A DNA stretch of 64,000 bases from Micrasema longulum (Eukaryota; Arthropoda; Insecta; Trichoptera; Brachycentridae): the NCBI GenBank assembly GCA_022494885.1, contig JAGVSM010002739.1, positions 1-64,000 of the forward strand. The letters run 5' to 3'. The translations under genes and the position numbers were made by a program. Below the pieces are notes generated by a model. It was not told the DNA's origin. It saw only the letters and a program-made list of their open reading frames with translations, and did not search any database. The stretch's first letter is position 1. Every line of letters starts with the position of its first letter. Below are positions 23,230 to 35,089 of this stretch, one piece after another.

Positions 23230-25393
23230 ATAAGTAACGCTGAAACTTTATTCCGCGTTCGATGCTAAATTAAAAATTATTTTAAGTATTTCTCTTTTGT
23301 ATAGATAGTGTTTTTCTGGGTTATTATGCCGTGTTTGTGGGCTTTGTATTGCCGACGTTTCGGAGCACATTGCAGTGTCCATCTTCAGGGCTGAATGAAT
23401 GAGTGTAGTTTTTAGTGGGTTTAATTGTGAGGAATTTGTACCGTGTCGCAGTCGGGCAATGTATGTGGTTAAGTGTGTGGAGTTTGTACCGTGGGCTTTG
23501 GAAGCACCGGGTACCATGAGGTTCGTAGTCGTAACCCATCATCCCTGTTTATGTTATTAGGATGCTTGTATATTTCTATGGCTTCCTTTATTAAACGGGC
23601 TTGATGATTTTTGGGCTTTCCAAGGACATTTGGCTCAAATGAGAAATTATGCCCTGTTTCTATGTAGTGCTCTGCAAGAGCTGATTTATCCGGGTACCCC
23701 AACTTGCATGCACTCTTGTGCTCTTTTATTCTTGTCATTATGTTTCTGGCAGTCTGCCCTATGTAGACTGTTTCACAGCTTTTGCAATTTAATTTATATA
23801 CTCCATCTGTTTCAAGTGGGTCCCGATCTTTTACTGATTTTAGTAAGTTTCTTACTTTTGAGGTCGTACCGAACACTGTCCTTATGTCCCGTTTCTTAAG
23901 CGTTTTTGCGATTCTATCCGTGACATTTTTGACATAGGGAAGGAACGCTATTCTTTTATCCGTATTAGCATCATCCATCTTGGAAATATTCTTTGGATTT
24001 GTTACCGACATTATTCTTCTTTTTATATCCTTCTTTTCATAGCCATTACTTTCTAATACTTTTGTCAGTATATTCAATTCCTCTTCTAGGTTACTTTCTT
24101 CACAAATACGTGTTGCCCTTCTGGCCAGCGTGTTTATGATGCCTAATTTTTGAGATGGGTGGTGATGTGAGGTAGCATGGAGATACTGGTTTGTATGTGT
24201 GGGTTTTCTATACACCGTATGTCCCAGTCTGCCATCTTCCTTTCTGCTTAATTTGACGTCTAGAAAAGATAGGCTTTTGTCCTCCTCTACTTCCATAGTA
24301 AACTGTATTGCCGGGTGGAGATTATTTAGGTGGTCTAAAAACACTGTTAATCTTTCTGCACCATGATTCCAAATGACAAATACGTCATCTACGTATCGAA
24401 GCCATACTTTGGGTGCATATGGAGCTGTGTCCAAGGCCGTTTCTTCAAATGTCTCCATGAAAAAGTTTGCTAGAACCGGCGATAAAGGATTGCCCATAGC
24501 CACTCCTTCTAACTGTTTAAAAATTTCATTTTCAAAAGAAAAGTATCCATTTGTTAAGCAGTACTCAAATAAAGCGCACATGTCTTCACTAAAAATCTCT
24601 CTTATAAGTACCATTGCGTCATTCAGGGGCACATTCGTGAAAAGTGACACTACGTCAAAACTGACTAATATATCATCTTTCTCAACTTTTAGCTCCTTTA
24701 TTGTATCCACGAAATGTGAAGAATCTCTGACAAATGAAGTGGTTTTTCCCGTGTGTTTTTGAAGGAGACTTGCCAAGTATTGTGAGAGTTTGTATGTAGG
24801 AGCACCTATAGTGCTTACTATTGGTCTCAAAGGAGTGCCTTCTTTGTGTATTTTTGGTAGTCCGTATAGTGCTGGAGTTTTCGGAGCTTGTGTAAATATC
24901 TTCCAATGTAAGTCTTTAGGAATATTAGATTTCCTCACTAACTCCCTTATTCCTTTATCAATCTTATTGGTGGGATTTTTTCTTTAGTTTTTCATATGTC
25001 TTGCTTTTTAATAGCTCACGCATCTTGTCAGAATATGTTTTTTGATCCAATACCACGGTTGCGTTTCCTTTGTCGGCTGGTAGAATTAAAATATCTTTAT
25101 TGTCCCTTAGTTCTTTTAAGGCTATGCGTTCCTGTTTGGATATGTTAGATGGTGGTAATTTAGTTTTTCTTAATATCAGGCAAGTATCTTGTCGGATTTC
25201 TTCCGCAACTGCAATAGGGATCTTCTTACTTAGTGCCGCCTCAACTCCACATATTATGTCCTCAACCGGGATGGTCTTAGGCGTAACTGCAAAGTTGAGT
25301 CCTTTACTGAGTACCGATATTGCATCTTTGCTCAGAGTTCTCTTTTGTAATTTAAAAAGGCTTCTGTTATCACAGACTAAGCTTTTTATTCAA
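23230..25393 (-). mobile_element. Penelope-like retroelement, 5'-truncated
   Basis: The body of the element spans a reverse transcriptase plus GIY-YIG endonuclease reading frame (25393-23469, one frameshift) and a 3' untranslated end. The latter contains a CTGAAGA...CGAAAC motif at 23388-23357 that resembles the hammerhead-ribozyme core reported for this class. A stop codon just upstream of 25393 and the absence of further homologous sequence suggest 5' truncation. Similar terminal sequence lies in EIF2B3 intron 3 (46255-46383). The 3' boundary near 23230-23300 is uncertain. Confidence 0.85.
23469..25393 (-). pseudogene. Penelope-type polyprotein: reverse transcriptase plus GIY-YIG endonuclease, one frameshift
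   Basis: The downstream frame (24938-23469, 489 codons) runs through LYGLPKIHK, the motif-A region LVSFDVVSLFTNVPL and the motif-B-like GVAMGNPLSPVLANFFME. The catalytic box is LRYVDDVFVIW, with SFLDVKLSRK after it. The C-terminal endonuclease has GVYKLNCKSCETVYIGQT, the following R and H, and RLIKEAIEIY with its glutamate. That arrangement is the hallmark of Penelope-like elements. The N-terminal part, in another frame at 25393-24964, contains LSKGLNFAVTPKTIP and ILILPADKGNATVVLD, then stops at 24966-24964. A one-base gain in an A-run near 24975-24990 separates the frames. All visible catalytic residues are intact, so the copy is probably young. It should act as a target-primed retroelement, but this copy is broken. 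Confidence 0.85.
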
Positions 25394-25969
25394 AGTGTTC
25401 ACATCAACACGATTAAAAATTAAAATAAATCGCAATTAAAGCAAAAATGCTCGCTTGAAGACTATTTTTATACGATTTTTGACAATTCTTAGACGGTATG
25501 ATTAACTTTTCGTATATCTGTATATAGTATATACCGAGGTATTTCAAAGCCGGTTCTATCGACTTCTCCCACACCAAGAAGTTTCCTCTTGTGTATTTAT
25601 GTACCTTTATGTATTTCTTTTGTAAAGTAATTTATTAAACATGCTAAATAAATAAACAACCTCTATTCCAAAGATAGGAAAAAAAGTTGGTAAAATATTG
25701 TTTCGGACAACATTTTATGAACATTTTTAATCTTAATTTAAATTAATTAGAATTTTTAATGTGCACACTTTTTGTATTTTTCATCGATTTATAGAAACAA
25801 ACTTTACATCTAAATAACTCCCTTGGAAGAAAATTTACCCTGTCTTCAAACATTCGAGTTGAATAAACTAACTGATATAAGAAGAAGTATAAAAACATAT
25901 TTAAGAATTTCCGGTGTCGCTGCCTAGATTAGTTCGTCGGATGAATCTAACCCACGTGATAAAGGTTTC
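25394..25969. other. AT-rich stretch, no gene seen
   Basis: No coding evidence. A (TAAA)n-like tract near 25645-25660 may be a LINE tail. Confidence 0.3.
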
Positions 25970-26035
25970 ACTCTTTTACTTCACAAAAGTCAACAGATGG
26001 AAGATTTGATTAAATGTGGATATTTAAACATATTT
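25970..26035 (-). mobile_element. MITE-A internal fragment
   Basis: TTTTACTTCACAAAAGTCAA, CAGATGGAAGATTTGATTAA and ATGTGGATATTTAAACA correspond to the internal part of the reference MITE-A (AAAATCAACAGATGGAAGAG, GAGGAAATGTGGATGTTCAAACA). The first block is also similar to the inverse of the reference TTGACTTTTGTCAAG. The orientation is uncertain because the internal part is partly palindromic. Confidence 0.5.
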
Positions 26036-27041
26036 TATTCAGTTTTTCTAATATCGATTCATAACTACTAAATTTAGTGACAACAGTCTCTACGTGTTCT
26101 TTCTAGTTTAAGTGATTATCCAGTTAAATGCCTTAAAGAGAAAGGTGTACAGTTTGACGATACAATTTTTCCAGTATTTAAAGATAGGTTTATTAATGCG
26201 TTTATTGTTCAATAAATGAGTTATAAACTTAACTCTATTCTTGTACGTATAAATAACAAATAATTTTATTTCGAACTTTATTTTCCTATCGTTTTCTTTT
26301 CTTACTTGATCTGAATTTGTATAGTACTAGGTATATATATGCATTTATTTCTGGTAATAAGTGAATCACGCTACTTTTTCTAGACGTAAAAAACTGGTAT
26401 TAATTTTCTCATGTCCTAGTTTAAGGGTGGCAAACTAAGGGTTATGTGAAGGAGGCAACATTCCCGGCATTTTTGAGAGATAACGTAATGAATAGCGCTC
26501 TGCATAGTAGAATATAAAAATAAATGTCTACCTTCTGTGTTCGAAATTCACTTTGTTTGGTGATCCATCTGACTTCTTGACTGCGGTTTCTAAATCGATC
26601 GAATGCCTGACTTGCCTGAACCAGGACCGCTAAATTTAATTGTGTTTATTTTTTCACATTTTCATGTTTTTATCTCCTTAAAGCTATTTTTTTCCATATG
26701 CACCACGAAACACAAAACCATATTCAAAAGCTTAATGTAGTCATAGTGAGAAATGTTGTTGTTATCATAGCTTAAAAATCACGCTTTTTCCATATGTCAC
26801 TAGGGATATGAAGTTAGCAACAAATTTTTGCAAAACAATGCGAAGTTGGCAAATACGAATTGGAAAATCCAATTACTATGTGAAATTAGTTTTATTTAAA
26901 GTAAATCATGCTGCAATGACGTTTATCGTAGTATTTTAAATGAAATTATAAAACGTAAAATACTTTAAGACACACGACCAAAAATTAGCAGTGTATTAAA
27001 TGCAAATCAAAGCCTTAAAACTTTATTGGTGATGATCACAA
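26036..27041. other. AT-rich stretch, no gene seen
   Basis: I see no open frame with a motif and no repeat that matches others in the window. Confidence 0.3.
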
Positions 27042-27270
27042 TCTTTATTTATTTATTTAACACTTTTTATACATATACTCGTCAAATTCATATACATATA
27101 AAAGCAGGCATATTGCCTAAGGCAATTTTTTTCTACCCACCCAAACCGTTAAGTTTGAGAAATTTATGTTAGTAGAAAATTTGAAACGAAAATTAACTAA
27201 AAATCTACACTATACGATAAAGAGAGGAGAGGGCATGGGAAGGAAAGAAGAAGGAGAAAGGAATATATAT
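27042..27270 (-). repeat. Dispersed repeat R1, copy 2
   Basis: TTTATTTATTTATTTAACAC, then CATATTGCCTAAGGCAATTT, CTACCCACCCAAACCGTTAA and a purine-rich GAGAGGAGAGGGCATGGGAA section, keep the same order as copy 1 at 1101-1380. The (TTTA)n edge again suggests a LINE 3' end on the minus strand. Confidence 0.5.
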
Positions 27271-28799
27271 TAAATATCCATATGTAAGTACTGAATATAA
27301 TTTATCCAATGATTTCATCTACTACATTTACAAAATCTCGACCGAGACGGCGAAAAAAAACTATACCAAAGTTAAGGCATTTTAGAGCTAAACCAACGAG
27401 TTTTGAGATTTCAGAGCTCATTGGCTTGTTCAATTGGTATTTTTAATCAATACAGCATTCACCTATGTTATTCGCCTATGTTTGACACTCCATATCTCAG
27501 CAATTTTTTTTGGTTTTGGCCTTGATTTTTCATGCGGAATACATTGATATATATGTTTACACTAAATGCAGCACTAAACGCCCGACTTGTGTTCCATTCA
27601 ACCGGAGTTCCGGAGTATACCGTGTATTTGGTGGGAAATAGTGTTTTACGCGCAGCGGTAGCGAGCGGTTCGTTCGTTTTATAATTTCGTTTCCTTGTAT
27701 TTTCAGTAAAATGCCGTTCTGTGTTGTAAGCTAATGCCAAATTACATCCGCAAATATTTGTGAAGCTGGCTGAATTGTGTACGTACGTAATATATATATA
27801 TCGAACTAATTTGTACTTATAGGTTTTAATTATGTATTTATTTCTTATGTCGATTTAAAAAAGGTACGATTATTTGTTCATCATGTACATGAAAACAAAA
27901 ATACAATTTCAGGTAGCACTAGGCTTGATGAATATCGCTTGCACCATAAAGATTCCAGCACTATTACTAGGTACCTACATAAAATCAACAAACTGCTCAA
28001 ATCCATTTCGATAAGCTATTATATTGGTATGAACCTAATACAATTATTTCGCTCCCGACAATTTCTAAAATGAAAAATAAAATTTAACAATAAAAGAAAA
28101 ATAAAAAGTAATACGTATCTTTTTTTTAATTTATGAAATTCTGAAATTTTCATCACACCTAATCATCATTCAGTTTAGTTTAATTTAAAATTAAAAATAA
28201 ATTGAAAAACACATGTGCAGAGAGATTAAAATAAAATATCTATTAAAAAAAAAAAAAAAAAGTATTGAGAAAACAATCCCATAGTATGTAATGCTTTAAT
28301 ATCTTTTATACGCAGTTTTTTTAGACAGTGTAATTAAACAATCGTTTAACTAGTCAAAACTCAATAGGGGAAAAAAGAGAAATAATGATGAGTGACGTTA
28401 AATTATTTTTGGCCAAAAACACTCCAGATAAAATAAACCTAAAATTACAAGATTTTTATGGGCCCAAAGCCTACATATTTTTAATTCAAGCCATTATATT
28501 CTCCATCAAATAAGTGACTTGTTGTAAGATATGAAGATGGCATTATTTCTGCGTATTTTGAGAAAAAATCGTGCTGCATATTTCGTTTATGTGTTACAGG
28601 AAGTAGCCCATTCAAGGAAATGCGTGATTTTTTTAAAAACTCATAAACCAATAGGGTATTATTTTTATGAATTAAAAAAATAATAATTTAGAATATCCTT
28701 AGAGAATCGGCTTTAAATATTGTATAAATCGGTGCACTTGAAACAACCTAAATTCACAAATTACGTAAACAAACATTTGTTTTTTACCCGAAAAAGTCT
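27271..28799. other. AT-rich stretch, no gene seen
   Basis: The 90-residue minus frame 27740-27468 has no recognised motif, although its DNA (27590-27680) is GC-richer than the surroundings. Poly-A is present at about 28244-28261. Confidence 0.3.
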
Positions 28800-28990
28800 A
28801 GTTTGCTTCACTGCCGGCGAGGATCTGTGCTTTATAGGATAATCCGATTTTTATCGTGATGCTGATGCAGCATATTTGTTTAATTCTTTTTGAGACTGTT
28901 GTTTTGGTTGGGAGATAATTGTCCCATTCCCAACCGAGACCTACGGCACGGCAAGCGCACGTACCAACCGCTACACTTTTCACTTTTTGT
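28800..28990 (-). repeat. tRNA-derived SINE-like repeat, family S4
   Basis: On the minus strand GTGTAGCGGTTGGTACGTGC (about 28980-28960) fits a tRNA A-box and CCGTAGGTCTCGGTTGGGAA (28945-28926) sits at B-box distance. The following ATTATCTCCCAACCAAAAC body ends in GATCCTCGCCGGCAGTGAAGC. The B-box deviates from GGTTCGAATCC, so the copy is old. Confidence 0.45.
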
Positions 28991-30469
28991 TTAAATTGTA
29001 TTCTGTTTTTCTTTTGATTCTGTCTTTTTTTTGTTGTATTTTTTTTATAAAATTCTTATTCAAATTTTTATTTTACACCCTCACAATATTATATTAAACA
29101 AATAAATAAATATCCTTAAAAAATATATAATTGTAAAAATATAAAAAATGTAAAATATAATATATAATTGGTGATCCATTAACCCTTTGTTGACTGAACA
29201 TAGATTAAGTAGAGTTTTTGAACTTTTTCCTTTTGAATTATGTTTATAGGCTTGATATCAATTACATAGCTTTCTTGTTTTTTTTTAAAAAAAAACTCTT
29301 CGTATCAAAAAATGTAGTGGTCCAAATTTGTATCGTCAGGGAATTGCAATATAAAAAGTGTTATTTTTTCAATGCGATATATTAACAAAGGAAATGAAAA
29401 ACCCGCACTATATTTAAACCACAAAAATGTTTAAGAAAAAAAGAACTTACTAGCTTCATAATTATAATATTGAGGTTTGTTAAGGAGTAGTAATTTCACA
29501 CAACCAAACGGGTGAGAGCTCTACGCAAAACTGATCCCCAGAAGTAATTTTCTGGAACCAATGCTTCAAAATGGCCAAAACTACTCAAAAATGTCCAAAT
29601 ATGTACCGACAGTGATTAGTTGCATCAAACGCATTCTCATAAAAGAGATAAATGAGTTATTTAACACCTGGACAAATTTGAACCATCGGAGAGCAAAGGG
29701 TTAACTGAGCTTGTTAGTAAAAAGTGGGATGTAAACAAAAGGATTCATGTATGTAGGTACTTACTAACCCATGGCATCTAGAGCTTTCAGCCAATAATTC
29801 CGTAAACCGGCTATTCAGTGGTTAAACTTAGTGACCACATACCTATTTGTACCATAACTACAAAGATCTAGGTTCAATATGCACTCATAACATCGATTTT
29901 CATTTCAATAGCTATTGTTTAATATATAACAATGATCCTTTCTTATAGTGTTAAATAGTTTTATTTTTTTATATATTACAATACGTATGTATGTACAATA
30001 TTTATTTTAGGACAATATTAAGATCATTTTCTTATTCTTTTTATTTTTTCGTAAAACCTATAGTCGTATATAGTAATTATTATTATTATTATAAACAAAA
30101 ATGTAAGTGACAAAAAAAAACTTAGTGAGAAAAGAATAACCGTAAACATTTGTGTTTTCCATGTAGATTTTTTTTGTTTACTTAACTAATATAACATTTT
30201 TACAGTTTGAACATTTCAATTTTCATATTTTTACTAAAACTAAAATCCCACTAAGCCACTTTCGGTAGCTTGGTGGTGGAGATTATATTTACACTAACTT
30301 ATAGAATATTATCTACATTTATATAAACAATAAATTAACAGATAAAGTTAGCTGTGGGAAAGATCAGAATCTACATATGTATATACAAATAATAATTATT
30401 ATTATTTGTTTATTTTTTAAATACAAGAGCCTAATTAAAAAAAATACTGAAATCACTTTGCTGTATCTC
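28991..30469. other. AT-rich stretch, no gene seen
   Basis: A possible SINE head (TCAGTGGTTAAACTTAGTG, then GATCTAGGTTCAATATGC) lies at about 29818-29880. An (ATT)n microsatellite is at 30078-30092. No gene was recognised. Confidence 0.3.
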
Positions 30470-30870
30470 TTGAGATTTTAATGGGTAGTTATTGGAAATA
30501 ACTAGTGCGGTGTCATCTGCAAAAATAAATAGCCTTACTTCTTTGAAAACATTAAAAATCATTGGCAAATAAATTGTATACAGTTAGGACCCAGAATAGA
30601 TCCTTGAGGCACCTCTGATAAACATTCCCTTTCTAAACTTAATAAATTCTTTATTTTTATGCTCATTTTCCTCCCCTTTAAATAATTTGAAAAATAGTTA
30701 ACAAATTTCTCTTTATACCAATTGACTCTAATATATTTATTAATTTAGAATGACATAAAGTGTCAAAAGCTTCTGAAAAATCGATAAAAAGTGCAGTGAC
30801 ATAATGATAAATATTTCATTTATTATTTATAAAATCTGCAAAATCCTACAAGTCATCGCAACTCTTTTTT
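30470..30870 (-). pseudogene. Jockey-like LINE reverse-transcriptase relic
   Basis: Minus-strand reading gives VTALFIDFSEAFDTLCHSKL with INILESIGIKRNLL (motif A), then after a frameshift CLSEVPQGSILGP (motif B region), and RLFIFADDTALVIS (motif C, FADD intact). These appear in reverse-transcriptase order. Stops and frame changes separate them. Confidence 0.75.
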
Positions 30871-30949
30871 TTTAACCCGTATAGATGTTGAAATTTTTAA
30901 AATAAATATCTAAATAAATGCACAAATATTTTTCTATTTTTTTTCAATA

Positions 30950-31420
30950 GCAGATAAAAGTGAAATTGGTCAAGGGACAAGGGAAACCAATATTTTGTGA
31001 AAGGTACGGCCAATCAACCATATTATTTAGAATTTTGAAAAGAAACATAAAATCATATGTAAGACGCCTATTTTGAAATGATTCTATATTAAATGTAATC
31101 AAAGATTCACCGTAATCATTTTCAATGTTACCAAAGCGATATTCCAGGTTCCTTATAAATTTATTTTGAATGTTCTCAATTTGATTAATATATACATTAT
31201 ACTGAGGGGACCATACAAATAAAGCGAATTCGAGTCGACTACGGACATAAGTACAGTAAAGAAGTTTGAGTGAATGTGGTGATGAGAATGGGTTGGGGAC
31301 CCGTAAGATAACTTTAGAACTCTATACGCCTTATCCACTATTATCATTATGTGATCTCTAAATAAAAGCTTACCATCTATCAGTACACCCATTTCTCTCG
31401 CTCTCATTCAACGATTGGCA
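30950..31420 (-). pseudogene. Jockey-like LINE C-terminal relic
   Basis: Minus-strand frames contain REMGVLIDGKLLFRDHIMII and VDKAYRVLK, then KLLYCTYVRSRLEFALFVWS, PQYNVYINQIENIQNKFIRN and RRLTYDFMFLFKILNNMVDW. This is the ORF2 region after the catalytic domain. It lies upstream, on the minus strand, of the reverse-transcriptase relic at 30870-30470, which is the wrong order for one element, so the two come from separate insertions. Confidence 0.75.
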
Positions 31421-31549
31421 TTTTAACAGATAGTTTGTTGACAAATAATAAAAAAATTCTCTTCCTAAAAAATGACATGTCAAGAAATTTGTAAATATTC
31501 AATAATAACTGATTTTCCTTGCAATATCGACAGAATAAACTATATTAGA

Positions 31550-32010
31550 TTTCAATTAATTATCTCTAAATTAGCTTGAAGAACTTTGCAATAATTTATT
31601 GAAGAGACTATTTTAAAGGGTATATGGAAATCAATTAAACTAAGTAAATTAGGGCAGTCAGTAATGCCATTTAAAAGCTTGAATAAAAACATCAAGTCAC
31701 CAATCTGTCGTCTATTTTTAAATCTAAGGAGTCTATCTTACAATGTATTCTCGCTTCATTGTTACATTATTGAATTTGTGTATGATAGACATTTTAATAA
31801 TTTATTTTTGACTTTTTCTATTTTATATTTGTGACTTCCATAGTATGGGGACCATATTTAAGTACCATGTTCAAGCCGACGTCTAACTAATGCGTAATAT
31901 AACATTTTCAGGCTATTTATATCTTTAAATAGTTTAGTGACTTTAGTGACAAAACCTAACATTTTGAATGCATCACCTGTAATATGCCTATGTTCGAAAG
32001 AATACTGAGG
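31550..32010 (-). pseudogene. Jockey-like LINE C-terminal relic (second copy of the same region)
   Basis: Minus-strand reading gives EHRHITGDAFKMLGFVTKVT, LFKDINSLKMLYYALVRRRL, EHGT then a stop, IWSPYYGSHKYKIEKVKNKL and NRRQIGDLMFLFKLLNGITD with CPNLLS. It covers the same protein segment as 31420-30950 but is clearly a different, more diverged element. Confidence 0.7.
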
Positions 32011-32089
32011 TCCGGAATTATTTGAACATTCTTAATTGATTTGGTAACAAGGTTATATTGATGATGAATAATATAAATGTTTCGAGCGA

Positions 32090-32290
32090 GGGTAAGATGG
32101 CGATATGAGATCTAGAAAAAGTTTTATCAAGGCCACCTCCCCTATTGAATCCTCACAACAAAGAAGAGAGGAAAGTATGATCCAGCCGGACACGTCAAGT
32201 AAATAGAATAAAAAAGGAATGCTGGACCGTTTGGCGTGGAGTAAAATAGTAGAGACCTACCCTAAGAAGTGGACCGCTACAGGCTGAGTA
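32090..32290 (+). pseudogene. LINE ORF2 C-terminal scrap
   Basis: The plus strand reads KKGMLDRLAWSKIVETYPKK followed by WTATG and a stop. It resembles the 'DRxxWKxxVExYxQQWTxTG' end of insect endonuclease-reverse transcriptase LINEs. The preceding sequence is too decayed to place with certainty. Confidence 0.5.
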
Positions 32291-34837
32291 GGAAGTTAAA
32301 AAATTAGGTATATTTCTGTACATTGCTATTAAATGTTAAGAAGTTCAGATAATTTAACTCACAACAGCATCGTCCAACCTTACAGAGATTACCATTGACT
32401 TTTGTGTTGTGTTTAATGTTGTGATGCATTGAACTGGGAGCGTGAGAATCCACGATAAGTCATTTTATGAATGCTCTGATTCGAGTTAAATTAAATAATT
32501 AAAGGTGACTTTTCGAGTTTCACACGCCTCCCCCTTAAAATGCAACACCCAGCCAACTCAATCATTAAGTATATAATTCCATTAAAAACAAAAGGATATA
32601 TCCCTTTATGGGATTTCTCACAGATTCAACGAGGAGAACAGTATGGAAGTTAAATTACTAACGCTAAAATAGTGTTCACAGAGTTTATTTACCTACTACA
32701 AACGCAGTCGAAAACGTTGATGTTAATATATGTACTTAGTCAATATGAAATGAAATAAAAAGTGTATTTAGTAGGAGTATTGTTTACTTAATTTTTTTAT
32801 ATTAATAAACTAATAAATACAATTTAGTCTGCATTTATTAATCATTACAATACCAAAATAAACTATCATGATTAACAAGAGGAATGAATGATATTTTATG
32901 ATAGAAAATTGATGAGATCAGAATTATATACTAATTAACCTCAAAAATATGAATCGATGGAATCCGTTAAGAAAACTGTGACCAGGTTTTATTATAACTA
33001 TTATCTTCTTATTTAAACATGTTACTATCTTCCTGTGAAAATAAATAAGGCAATCTATCGATCGACTGAGGAAATTTCATTTCCTATACAATACATACGA
33101 GTATTTGCAGATTTTACATGAATTATCGATTCCAATGCGGGCTGTCCGTCCCTTAATAATTCAAATACGGAAGTTCCGATAAATATAATTCAAATAGGAT
33201 AAGAGAACTTTTCCCCCATTACGGTATATAATTATTTTCCAGGATGATACATTATTTCAATCAAAAACTAGCATTGAAAGTTTATGGCATTTGTAAGGAG
33301 TTGACCAAAAGGAACCCAATTATGAAGTAAATAAGATAATAATTGATTGTCCGTAGCATCGTAAGCAAAACCGCACATGCTTCCGTAGAATTTCCATGTT
33401 TTTTCTCGACTGATAGCGCTCAGCGCATTTGCCGTTTTCGTTTTTGTCTCTGGCAGTCATGCCAGGTGTGAATTTATTGTGCATGTTTGCAAAAAGTTAG
33501 GCATGGTACCTGACAATGAGCGGTAAACCGGAAGTAGAATTCAACGGTTTTGGTTTACCATAATATACCAAAGACCTATGGTTCCTGACATTTGTTCTGT
33601 TCTGGAAACCATTAACAATATAAAACCATATCTACTAGAACATTCAGAATACTGTGCAAGATCGGCTGTCCAAAATTATGCATATTGTTATGTGATTTTA
33701 ATTTAATTATTTATTCAATAATTTGAAACCCCCAAGTATTGTTTCGTTTATTTATGAATTTCCATATTGGTTTTTAATAAAACCTTTCCACAAAGATTTT
33801 TCTTTTCCTACTAATAAAAAACATAATTTGAAAACCATTGGCTTCACAGATTTTTCAAATAAATATGACATTTTAAAAGTACTAATTGTTACTACCATCT
33901 CCTTTAAAAAGTTTTAAAATATATAGTAAATTGAGAAAGTTCAACACTCTATCATTAATTTAATATGTATTTTCAATAAACAATGATCACTTTTATATTA
34001 TATATTTTTTTAATTGGCGTGACACAATGTTTGCATATTATAATGGACTAAACATTAAAATTATGCTGTCGCTATTTCAAATTGAATTGATTAGGCCTAA
34101 AGTATTTTGATGTTCTCCGTCAAAACGTTTTTGTCTTTTAATAACTTAAAATAAAACAAGACATTTTTTAATTTAATGTAAATTCACAATGAAATTAAGT
34201 TTGGCCAAAATCACAAAAAAAATCTACAATATGTTATGTAACCTAAAAATATGTCAAAAACTCATGTTTTTATATAAGTTAATAAATAAGTTTATACTTA
34301 CGATTCCAAAGTAAACTTACTGATATTCTCTATCTCTGGTTTTAATCGCCAGAATTGGTTGATGATATTAAATACCGGATTAATTAGGAAACAATTTTAA
34401 ACTAAACCTATTCGGTAATCTGATTATTTTTATTTTTATTTTTATTGAACTTTAACAAGTGTTTCGGTCGGTCTGTTGCCAGACTGTTAAATTTAAAATG
34501 TACTGACTGGGCTTTTTTTAATTCACTAATAACTACTTAAGACTATTTTTAATGCAGAATTTCAGAGTTATATTTATTTGAAAGATAGGTATTCTGCAAA
34601 AATCCTTTAGGAAGAAATTATTGTACTGATTTATTTGTATTTCAATAAGTATATTTATTTATATTGCACGAAAAAATATAACTTCGGATATATTTTATAC
34701 TATTTTTACTTTGGAGATACTTTTAGCATGCAGTAGACATCAACTGTGGTATTTACAGATTTTATTAACGAAATACTCACGCGAAAATTAAGTCCATCTC
34801 TGTTCTTTCTTTTTCCCTTTTTGGAAATTTTTTTTTT
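32291..34837. other. AT-rich stretch, no gene seen
   Basis: Short frames (for example 33723-33917) lack recognisable motifs. A GC-richer patch lies at about 33355-33560 without clear coding potential or matched repeat. Confidence 0.3.
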
Positions 34838-35003
34838 GCGCCACAACAGGCCAGGAGGCCCAATTACATTGGTGAATTTCATCACAGAACACCCAGGTTT
34901 GAGAAAAATCACATTTAATTTTTGTGTTCTCACCGGGAATCAACCCGAAACCTTCCGTGTGCGAGTCAAGCGTCTTGACCACTACACCACGAAAGCCGCC
35001 AAC
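34838..35003 (-). repeat. tRNA-derived SINE, family S1, full-length copy
   Basis: On the minus strand the copy starts GGCGGCTTTCGTGGTGTAGT and GGTCAAGACGCTTGACTCGC, has a B-box TTCGGGTTGATTCCC, and ends TGTAATTGGGCCTCCTGGCC, TGTTGTGGCGC. It is the most complete S1 copy, with both head and body. The open frames on both strands here are non-coding shadows. Confidence 0.8.
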
Positions 35004-35089
35004 ATTTAAATATAAACAATATAAAGTAATTAAAGTATGAAAAGTACGTAAGAAATTGACAAACGTAGGATGTCAATGTATATATTTTT

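Noticed and set aside
24373..24762. 129-codon plus-strand frame
   Set aside because: It is antisense to the Penelope reverse transcriptase, whose motifs on the minus strand are unambiguous.
34746..35009. Overlapping open frames on both strands
   Set aside because: They coincide exactly with a SINE S1 copy carrying a tRNA-like promoter; the frames are by-products.
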